From contig JAUPUE010000011.1 in the NCBI GenBank assembly GCA_030917725.1, positions 1 to 5,279 of the forward strand: a stretch of DNA of 5,279 bases, read 5' to 3'. Shown here piece after piece: positions 1-5,013 of the stretch. The notes under the pieces are model-generated. The model was not told where the DNA came from, did no database searches, and saw only the letters and a program-made list of their open reading frames with translations. The first letter of the stretch is position 1, and each line of letters starts with the position of its first letter. Source of the stretch: Patescibacteria group bacterium. Its GTDB lineage: Bacteria > Patescibacteriota > Minisyncoccia > Phycocordibacterales > EsbW-18. The position numbers and the translations under genes are program-made.

Positions 1-1663
1 GGAATGTTGTAACGAAATCTTCTTCTTTGGTATCGAGATCGATAACACCAACACCACCACGGCGCTGAGCTTTGTATTCGGTCGGATTGGTGCGCTTGAT
101 GTAACCACCCGCGGTGTACACAAGTACATTCTCTTCGTCAGCAATAAGGTCTTCGACTGAGAACGATTTAACACCGCCCTTGATGAGCTTGGTGCGACGA
201 TCATCACCATAGCGCTCTGAGATGTCAGCGAGCTCGGTCTTGATGACACCACGCATCTTTGCTTCGCTCTTGAGAAGCGTCACGAGACGTTCGATGAGCG
301 CCTGGATTTCGTTGAGTTCATCCTCAATCTTTTTACGCTCAAGACCCGCGAGCTTTTGGAGCTTCATGTCGAGAATAGCGACAGCCTGGATCTCGGAGAA
401 CGAAAACTTCTTCATGAGGTTCGTGCGAGCCTCAGCGGTATCTTTGGACTTTTTGATGAGGGCAATGACCTCATCGATGTGATCGAGCGCCTTGCTGAGA
501 CCGAGGAGGATGTGTTCGCGAGCGCGTGCGACACGAAGATCAAACTCGGTGCGGCGTCGAACAACAATGAGACGGTGCTTCACGAACTCATCGAGGATGC
601 TCTTGAGCGAAAGTGTCTGTGGTACACCATCAACGAGACACACCGTGTTTACGTGGAAGGTATCTTCGAGCGACGTGTGTTTATAGAGATAGTTGAGAAC
701 CTTCTCGGGATATGCGCCAGTCTTAATTTCGATGACGACGCGGATGTCTTTTGTTGATTCATCGCGGATATCGCGGATACCTTCAACCTTTTTCTCACGG
801 ACGAGATCGGCGATTTTGATGATGAGGTCGGCTTTGTTAACGCGATATGGAAGCGACGTAATAACAATCTGGAATTGGCCCTTTTTGCCTTCAACAACTT
901 CGGCTTCACCACGCACGACAATACCACCACGACCGCTTGCGTAGGTGTGCTTAATGTCCTTCTCGCCGTACATGATGCCGCCTCCTGGAAAATCGGGACC
1001 TTTGATGAACTCTACAAGATCATCGTTGGTAGCGTCAGGTTCATCGATAAGGTGCGTTGTTGCAGCAACAACCTCACGCAAGTTGTGCGGTGGAATGCTC
1101 GTTGCCATACCGACGGCGATACCAAGCGTACCATTGAGCAAAATGTTGGGAACAGCTGATGGAAAGACCACTGGTTCTTTGCGGGTACCGTCGTAGTTGG
1201 GACGCCAATCGACAGTGTCTTTTTCGAGATCACGAAGCACTTCGGATGAAATCTTTGACATGCGCGACTCGGTGTAACGCATAGCAGCTGGTGGGTCACC
1301 ATCGATTGATCCAAAGTTTCCTTGTCCGATGACGAGCGGATAGCGGTACGAAAAATCCTGTGCCATACCGACCATCGCGTCGTAAACCGACGCATCACCA
1401 TGCGGGTGGTATTTACCAAGCACTTCACCGACCGTGAGAGCAGACTTGCGGGGTTTTGCAGATGACGTGAGACCCATGTCATGCATTGCGTACAGGATGC
1501 GACGCAACACCGGTTTGAGGCCGTCACGAACATCAGGAAGAGCACGGCCCGTGATAACGGACATGGCATAGTCGAGGTACGACTCCTTCATCTCGGTTGT
1601 GATGTTCCGAGAAATGATTCCGGCTAATTCAGGTCGTTTTTCGCTTCCTTCTGGGTCACTCAT
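1..1663 (-). CDS. gyrA: DNA gyrase subunit A (5' part; 3' end beyond window)
   Basis: GyrA carries the DNA-cleaving tyrosine of gyrase and, with GyrB, introduces negative supercoils using ATP. The 554 visible codons hold the whole breakage-reunion domain and the first blade of the DNA-wrapping domain. Visible landmarks are SYLDYAMSVITGRALPDVRDGLKPV (family N-terminal signature, residues about 28-52; the key stretch is YAMSVI..RALPDVRDG), GKYHPHGD (83-90), QGNFGSIDGD (114-123), AMRYTE with catalytic Tyr130, GIAVGMATSIPPHNL (tower side), and LDMKLQKLAGLE leading into the coiled coil. A GyrA-box, QRRGGVG, follows at 533-539. The GyrA-box and the DPPAAMRYTE context favour GyrA over ParC. The ATG at 1663-1661 is the first possible start, because an in-frame TAA lies at 1672-1670. 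Oddities are Ala91 at the E. coli Ser83 position, Gly99 in VxMAQ where Arg is usual, Leu76 in the SA-L-TVG motif where Arg is usual, and Val at the basic position of the GyrA-box. There is no Shine-Dalgarno; the gene probably has its own promoter. The identification is firm. Confidence 0.97.
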   Translation of the reverse strand, partial: MSDPEGSEKRPELAGIISRNITTEMKESYLDYAMSVITGRALPDVRDGLKPVLRRILYAMHDMGLTSSAKPRKSALTVGEVLGKYHPHGDASVYDAMVGMAQDFSYRYPLVIGQGNFGSIDGDPPAAMRYTESRMSKISSEVLRDLEKDTVDWRPNYDGTRKEPVVFPSAVPNILLNGTLGIAVGMATSIPPHNLREVVAATTHLIDEPDATNDDLVEFIKGPDFPGGGIMYGEKDIKHTYASGRGGIVVRGEAEVVEGKKGQFQIVITSLPYRVNKADLIIKIADLVREKKVEGIRDIRDESTKDIRVVIEIKTGAYPEKVLNYLYKHTSLEDTFHVNTVCLVDGVPQTLSLKSILDEFVKHRLIVVRRRTEFDLRVARAREHILLGLSKALDHIDEVIALIKKSKDTAEARTNLMKKFSFSEIQAVAILDMKLQKLAGLERKKIEDELNEIQALIERLVTLLKSEAKMRGVIKTELADISERYGDDRRTKLIKGGVKSFSVEDLIADEENVLVYTAGGYIKRTNPTEYKAQRRGGVGVIDLDTKEEDFVTTF

Positions 1664-1671
1664 ATGCTCTT

Positions 1672-1700
1672 AGTATATATGAAAAAGGGCTTGTTTTGAA
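1672..1700 (-). promoter_or_regulatory. Predicted gyrA promoter, leaderless type
   Basis: On the minus strand a TTCAAA -35-like box (1700-1695, 4 of 6 consensus bases) is followed by a 17-bp spacer and TATACT (1677-1672, 5 of 6). The expected transcription start, about 7 nt after the -10, falls near 1665, leaving a leader of only about 2 nt before the ATG at 1663. The -35 box lies inside the terminator hairpin of the upstream gene. This is prediction from sequence only, but box quality, spacing and the absence of a ribosome binding site agree with each other. Confidence 0.6.
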
Positions 1701-1703
1701 GCC
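1682..1703 (-). terminator. Short intrinsic terminator after the small membrane protein gene
   Basis: Read on the minus strand, GGCTT (1703-1699), a CAAAAC loop and AAGCC (1692-1688) form a 5-bp stem. It is followed by one C and a run of five T (1686-1682). The stem's first G is the last base of the preceding gene's TAG stop codon. The stem is short, so termination may be partial and some readthrough into gyrA is likely. Confidence 0.5.
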
Positions 1704-1951
1704 TAAATGTCCTTTTTGTCGAAGGAATCTTTAAGCGAACCGACCCCCGTACGGACCTGCCCCATAAAGGTCTCAAAAGGCCCTGGAGCCTGAGTTTCTT
1801 TTGGTGTAACGGTCACATCATCAAACCTCACAGAAAGGGACAGCGCCCAAACAAGCGCGATGAGTGCCGTGAGCCCAACTGTGGACCAAAAAGCAACTTT
1901 TCGCCGATATGCCAAGGGGCGCGTACGCAATCGAAGAATGAGGTCGAACAT
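1703..1951 (-). CDS. Small single-pass membrane protein, function unknown
   Basis: A protein of 82 residues from the ATG at 1951, or 84 from a TTG at 1957. I do not recognise a named family. It has a basic N-terminal segment (LRLRTRPLAYRRK) and then one hydrophobic stretch of about 20 residues (roughly 20-40, WSTVGLTALIALVWALSLSV). A polar C-terminal tail of about 40 residues follows, rich in Thr, Pro and charged residues and ending in SLKDSFDKKDI. The positive-inside rule predicts a cytoplasmic N-terminus and an external tail. It starts 9 nt after the stop of the MBL-fold gene, so coupled translation is likely. The TTG alternative has a weak AGAG about 7-8 nt upstream; the ATG has no Shine-Dalgarno at normal spacing. 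I prefer the ATG, but the choice is open. It reads as a real gene because the MBL gene, this frame and the terminator abut without waste. Confidence 0.7.
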   Translation of the reverse strand: MFDLILRLRTRPLAYRRKVAFWSTVGLTALIALVWALSLSVRFDDVTVTPKETQAPGPFETFMGQVRTGVGSLKDSFDKKDI

Positions 1952-1960
1952 ACACAATAA

Positions 1961-2584
1961 TTAGCTCTGTGGCGTAAGAATGATGGTCTCCCCTTTCTTT
2001 TCGAGAATCTCCTTTTTGCGGAGCGTGAGTTTGTCGGCCGTGGTTCCAGTTGAGCCTTCTTCTTTGAGAAAAGCTACGAGCGTTTCTTTGGTGTAATGCA
2101 TTGGAATAACGATGCGAGGCTCGAGTGACGTTACCAACTTGCTTGCTTCTGCGGGAGAGAGCACACCATCACCACCCACCGGCACAAAAAGAATATCGAT
2201 GTCGGGAAGTGCTTCGAGCGTCTCGGGAGAAAGTGTGGCAGTACCAAGTGCACCAAGAAAACATAGGTTGGAATCTTCGAGCGCAATAGTATAAATGGTA
2301 TTCAAACGCTCTTTACCGCCATAGGTGGACACCGATGAAAATCCACGGACAAAAACACCCGCAACCTCGTACTCCCCCGGTCCAATGATTGCAAAAGGAG
2401 CCGCCGAACCGCGCGAGACGCTCTCGACACCATTCATATCTGGGTGATTAATCGAAACAATAGCGACATCCGCACCAAAGCTTGCCGCCGACAGCTTGGA
2501 CTGCTTTGAAACGGGATTAAGGGCGATAACAGTATCGCCAAGCTGAATCTTGAAAGATTCGAGGGTGTTATACGTGATGATCAT
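1961..2584 (-). CDS. Metallo-beta-lactamase-fold protein (COG2220-like) with a degenerate metal site
   Basis: A 207-residue cytoplasmic protein with no signal peptide or membrane segment. The fold assignment rests on the order of conserved blocks of the Zn-dependent hydrolase family (COG2220 / Lactamase_B_3). These are an initial strand with SFKIQLGDTVIALNP, then SINHPDMN at the motif II position (44-51), GPGEYEVAGVFVRG (68-81), NTIYTIALED, LCFLGALG (107-114), a DIDILFVPVGG segment and IVIPMHY (158-164). Active members carry HxHxDH, a later His and Asp in an HLGDLG-type motif, and a final His. Here only His47, Asp49 and His163 remain, while Ile45, Met50, Phe109 and Ala112 replace the other expected ligands. 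A canonical di-zinc centre therefore seems impossible, and the protein may be a binding or scaffold protein, or bind one metal. The ATG is the most upstream start in this frame and directly follows a strong -10 box. It lies 23 nt after mltG. Fold confidence is good; role unknown. Confidence 0.85.
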   Translation of the reverse strand: MIITYNTLESFKIQLGDTVIALNPVSKQSKLSAASFGADVAIVSINHPDMNGVESVSRGSAAPFAIIGPGEYEVAGVFVRGFSSVSTYGGKERLNTIYTIALEDSNLCFLGALGTATLSPETLEALPDIDILFVPVGGDGVLSPAEASKLVTSLEPRIVIPMHYTKETLVAFLKEEGSTGTTADKLTLRKKEILEKKGETIILTPQS

Positions 2585-2590
2585 AGGGAC

Positions 2591-2599
2591 AGTATACCA
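2591..2599 (-). promoter_or_regulatory. Extended -10 promoter abutting the MBL-fold gene start
   Basis: TGGTATACT on the minus strand (2599-2591) is an extended -10 element (TGn followed by TATACT). Six bases (GTCCCT) separate it from the ATG at 2584, so the expected start site about 7 nt downstream is the A of the ATG itself: a leaderless transcript. A -35 box is weak (TACATA at 2619-2614, 17-bp spacer), as is common for extended -10 promoters. The element sits in the 23-nt gap after the mltG stop, so the MBL gene could be transcribed both from here and by readthrough from upstream. Confidence 0.55.
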
Positions 2600-2607
2600 G
2601 CTGCCAG

Positions 2608-3555
2608 CTAGTCTATGTACTTCGCCACATTCTCTAGATGCTCCTCATAGGTACGAGCATAGCGCGTCGTTCCATGGGCGTCAGAGAGAAAGAACCAATA
2701 GTCACTTTCGATAGGATTGAGTGCCGCCTCAATTGCAGTAAGTCCGGGGTTCGTGATCGGGCCTGGAGGAAGACCTTCGAAACGATAGGTGTTGTATGGG
2801 GAATCCGTAGCAATATCATCGAGCGTCACATCAGCGGAAGCTTTCCCAAAAAGATATGCGAATGACGCATCAACCTGAAGTCGCATACCCGCCTCAATGC
2901 GCTTCCACAAAATACCACTCACAATACGACGGTCTTCGAGTGTGCGGACTTCTTCTTCAAGAATAGATGCCATCGTGAGCACCTCTTCCCATGAGTGGGT
3001 GCTTGATGCCGCTTCGAGTTGAAGTTCTTTGGTCTTATCGTCAAATGTAGAACGAAGAAGTACAACTATTTCTCCCGAGGTTGCCGTCGGAAGAATCATA
3101 TACGTATCCGGAAAAAGTGAACCCTCAAGTGGTCGACCTATATCGACAAACTGCACAGCGGTTGCAAGATCGAGCTTTCGTCCAATAATCTTTGCCATCT
3201 CGTACGCAGTCGAGCCTTCGGGAAAAACAATACGAACAGGTTCGATGCCGTAATCAGCAGTAATAAGACGACGCGCCACGGTAACCATGTGCTCTTTGTA
3301 GTCAAAACGGTATGTTCCCGCCTTGATATCTGTCGTCCCACCGGCAACCATGGCAGCAATGCGAAACACAAACGGTGACGTGATGATCCCATGAGCATGC
3401 AGATCATCCGCAATAACGCTGAATGGCTCCCCAGGAGCGACGATGATAATCGGGTTGTTTGGTGGATTAAACGGCGTGTGAAAGAAGAATACGAACGCCG
3501 CCAAGACCAAGGCGCCGATCGTGATGTAACGATGGTGATGTAGCAGCTCGCGCAT
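2608..3555 (-). CDS. mltG: Endolytic murein transglycosylase MltG (YceG family)
   Basis: MltG cleaves nascent glycan strands in the outer leaflet of the membrane, releasing them from the synthesis machinery with a 1,6-anhydro end. The 315-residue length is close to the usual 330-350. A cytoplasmic stub (residues 1-10) precedes a single membrane helix (about 11-26). A LysM-like subdomain follows, from about IIIVAPGEPFSVIADDL (37-52) to IKAGTYRF (77-84), and then the catalytic YceG domain. Diagnostic motifs are FPEGSTAYEMA (111-121), LEGSLFPDTY (143-152), TMASILEEE (194-202), LQVDASFAY (226-234), GLPPGPITNPG (261-271) and the C-terminal WFFLSDAHGTTRYARTYEEH. By alignment to the E. coli ASIVEKE motif, Glu200 is the catalytic acid and is intact. 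The ATG at 3555 lies 3 nt after the upstream gene's TAG with no Shine-Dalgarno, so translational coupling is likely. The identification is firm. Confidence 0.95.
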   Translation of the reverse strand: MRELLHHHRYITIGALVLAAFVFFFHTPFNPPNNPIIIVAPGEPFSVIADDLHAHGIITSPFVFRIAAMVAGGTTDIKAGTYRFDYKEHMVTVARRLITADYGIEPVRIVFPEGSTAYEMAKIIGRKLDLATAVQFVDIGRPLEGSLFPDTYMILPTATSGEIVVLLRSTFDDKTKELQLEAASSTHSWEEVLTMASILEEEVRTLEDRRIVSGILWKRIEAGMRLQVDASFAYLFGKASADVTLDDIATDSPYNTYRFEGLPPGPITNPGLTAIEAALNPIESDYWFFLSDAHGTTRYARTYEEHLENVAKYID

Positions 3556-3558
3556 AAT

Positions 3559-4905
3559 CTAGAAAGGAAGATTTTTTGGAGGTTCAGCCTTACGTGATTC
3601 GATTCTTCCAAAGGTTGGAGTCTGTGCGACACCTCCTGGAAAGTGGAATATCGTCGCGAGTTCTTCAGCATTGAGAACATATGGCAAACGCTTCGAATCT
3701 GTCTGCATGAGTAACTTCGAGAAGAATGAAAGCGGTGGAAGATGCTTTTCTTGATATGGAGGATGGAACCACCCGCGCTCTCGATACGCTTCGAACATCT
3801 CACGCTTCATCTCTGAGATTAGTTTGCCGGTTGGGTCTTGGTACCAATAGTCATAGCCGGTCGTCGGGCCTGGTCGAAAACCATTGAGGTGCTGCGTGCC
3901 GTATTGGCCCATCACACCGTTAATCGCGCCTTTGTGCGCCGGATTGAAAACATCTTTTTCGGCGAGATAGAGCCCGCGAATCCCCACGTCGAATGGAAGC
4001 TTTGAAACACTACGCTCGAGCGCGGTGACGGTGTCTTTTTCGAATGTGGTAAGTGAAATGCGTCCATTTTCTTCTTCCTCATCCGCACTTTTATCTTTGA
4101 TCTTTCGTTTTTTGACAATTGAATCGACCTCCTTCTGTACGCTTTCCTTCCAGTTATCAGTCTTTTTACTGAGCCGGTCTTTGACAGCAGGAATGAAAGC
4201 AAAGAAATCGTCAATTCCCTTGAAGCCTGCAAATATGCCACCCTCATCTCTATGCGCGCGAACGATAATTTGAATCCACGCCTGTTCACCTTTGCCGAGT
4301 CCACCAAGATATTCAAGCACAGGCGTAATTGGGTCAATCTTGAACTCTTCTTTAGGATCTCGGTCGAGACCGTAGTCGACGTATGTCTTGATAGGATACG
4401 CATCAGGCTTGGCAAGTATGAATTCAACCGCGTAGATATCTGCGCGATCTTTGTCGTAAAGAAATGCGAGCGTGTAATCGGGCACCTCAATGACCTCGAT
4501 ATTCGGATACTGGGCGTAGAGATTGTTCTGAATATTTTTTACATGGTCCTTCCACGTCCAAATAAAGAACTTCACCTGACCTTCGATTGATACAAGCTCG
4601 AGTGAAAACCACGCGCGAACGCTTCCTTTTATGTACCTATCCTTCATCGTCTTCTCACCACTGACCGAAAAGAATCCATTGAGCGCAAGCTCCATAGCAA
4701 GTGGCGACTTGTTGGTTTCTTTGGGAATGCGTATTTCAAGTAAGACAGGCTGTTTTTTTGTTATGAACAAGGTACGGCGATACGTAAGCCATGCATCCCA
4801 CCAAAGCCTGAGCAAAAGTATTGGAAGCCAAATTGGCGACAAATAAAGAATGATACGCAGCACAGGAAGAACCATCGAGAAAACCGTGGAGAACGTTTCG
4901 GACAT
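3559..4905 (-). CDS. Membrane-anchored DUF8128-like protein, possible partner of a VirD4/TraG-type ATPase
   Basis: A 448-residue protein from the ATG at 4905. A hydrophobic, Trp/Leu/Pro-rich segment (about 12-36, VLPVLRIILYLSPIWLPILL) anchors it near the N-terminus. A large soluble region follows with well-kept blocks: IPKETNKSPLAMELALNG (61-77), RAWFSLELVSIEGQVKFFIW (97-116), YAQYPNIEVIEVPDYT (130-145), WIQIIVRAH (210-218), a charged linker (KKRKIKDKSADEEEE, 265-279), and a C-terminal LNAEELATIFHFPG (411-424) ending in PPKNLPF. From memory, these blocks match a Patescibacteria family (DUF8128) that precedes or is fused to VirD4/TraG-like secretion or conjugation ATPases. The EELAT..HFPG...PP.NLP tail is where the ATPase usually begins. 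No Walker A motif is present, so this is not an ATPase itself. An upstream in-frame ATG at 4941 would add 12 residues (MLIANCYCYYNH) encoded by the repeat DNA, which I judge non-coding. Real gene: near certain; family: likely; function: inferred. Confidence 0.8.
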   Translation of the reverse strand: MSETFSTVFSMVLPVLRIILYLSPIWLPILLLRLWWDAWLTYRRTLFITKKQPVLLEIRIPKETNKSPLAMELALNGFFSVSGEKTMKDRYIKGSVRAWFSLELVSIEGQVKFFIWTWKDHVKNIQNNLYAQYPNIEVIEVPDYTLAFLYDKDRADIYAVEFILAKPDAYPIKTYVDYGLDRDPKEEFKIDPITPVLEYLGGLGKGEQAWIQIIVRAHRDEGGIFAGFKGIDDFFAFIPAVKDRLSKKTDNWKESVQKEVDSIVKKRKIKDKSADEEEENGRISLTTFEKDTVTALERSVSKLPFDVGIRGLYLAEKDVFNPAHKGAINGVMGQYGTQHLNGFRPGPTTGYDYWYQDPTGKLISEMKREMFEAYRERGWFHPPYQEKHLPPLSFFSKLLMQTDSKRLPYVLNAEELATIFHFPGGVAQTPTFGRIESRKAEPPKNLPF

Positions 4906-4908
4906 ATG

Positions 4909-4920
4909 ATTATAGTAACA
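4909..4920 (-). promoter_or_regulatory. Predicted promoter of the DUF8128-like gene
   Basis: Two overlapping -10 candidates lie directly before the ATG at 4905. One is a perfect TATAAT (4914-4909), only 3 nt from the ATG. The other is an extended-type TGTTACTAT (4920-4912), whose expected start site is the A of the ATG. The 7-bp repeats upstream supply TTGCTA (-35-like, 4 of 6) at 4941-4936, 18 bp before the second candidate. Another copy lies at 4934-4929, 14 bp before the first. Which pair works cannot be told by eye. The preceding gene ends in a strong hairpin, so a new promoter is expected here. Confidence 0.5.
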
Positions 4921-4922
4921 GT

Positions 4923-5012
4923 AGCAATTAGCAATTAGCAATTAGTCCGATACGGGAAACAAAAACAGCTCCGATGTGCGGGGCTGTTTTTAATTGCCAA
5001 TTGCTAATTGCT
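4923..5012. repeat. Inverted repeat of 7-bp units enclosing a terminator hairpin
   Basis: The left arm (4923-4945) is just over three copies of the 7-bp unit AGCAATT. The right arm (4990-5012) is its near-exact reverse complement. Pairing 4923-4944 with 5012-4991 gives 21 Watson-Crick pairs and one A/C mismatch (4937/4998), with a further G/T pair at 4945/4990. The intervening bases contain a separate hairpin (4961-4991) that shares the inner end of the right arm, so outer and inner structures partly compete. The element begins 1 nt after the upstream gene's stop codon (5014-5016) and ends 17 nt before the next ATG, filling the whole gap. It does not carry any open frame. It resembles a miniature hairpin (REP/MITE-like) element, but only one copy is in this window. 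Confidence 0.85.
4961..4991 (-). terminator. Strong hairpin terminator, probably bidirectional
   Basis: AAAAACAGC (4961-4969) pairs with GCTGTTTTT (4983-4991), and the inner CCG (4971-4973) pairs with CGG (4979-4981), around an ATGTG loop. On plus-strand RNA the intervening T4970/G4982 is a wobble pair, giving 13 continuous pairs. On minus-strand RNA the same position is a C/A mismatch. A T-run of five terminates the stem on either strand. It lies downstream of the winged-helix gene's stop and upstream of the DUF8128-like gene's promoter, so its natural job is to end minus-strand transcription. Confidence 0.75.
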
Positions 5013-5013
5013 T

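Noticed and set aside
222..1196. Several open frames on the plus strand and in other minus frames across gyrA
   Set aside because: They lie entirely under a frame with unmistakable GyrA motifs, are rich in Ser/Arg/Thr as expected of antisense shadows, and show no family motifs.
1..1663. Topoisomerase IV subunit ParC instead of GyrA
   Set aside because: The QRRGGxG box at the start of the C-terminal domain and the DPPAAMRYTE active-site context are gyrase features.
1958..1980. A leaderless promoter for the small membrane protein gene
   Set aside because: The only -10-like string at suitable spacing (TAATTA, 1963-1958) is a poor match and overlaps the stop codon; coupling to the upstream gene is simpler.
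3138..3803. A 221-residue minus-strand frame spanning the mltG / DUF8128-like junction
   Set aside because: It is an out-of-frame shadow of two well-supported genes, with Ser/Arg/Leu-biased composition and no recognisable motif.
4906..4941. Upstream ATG at 4941 giving a 460-residue form of the DUF8128-like protein
   Set aside because: The extra 12 residues (MLIANCYCYYNH) are encoded by the heptad repeat arm and by the predicted -10 boxes. The ATG at 4905 gives a normal N-terminus shortly before the membrane segment.
4946..4960. A second small hairpin (CCG-ATA-CGG) and a repeated TCCGAT between the left arm and the terminator
   Set aside because: A 3-bp stem and a 6-bp repeat are within chance expectation, though they may be remnants of a duplication inside the element.
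4923..5012. CRISPR-like repeats
   Set aside because: The units are 7 bp with no spacers between them and are arranged as an inverted pair, which is a hairpin and not an array.
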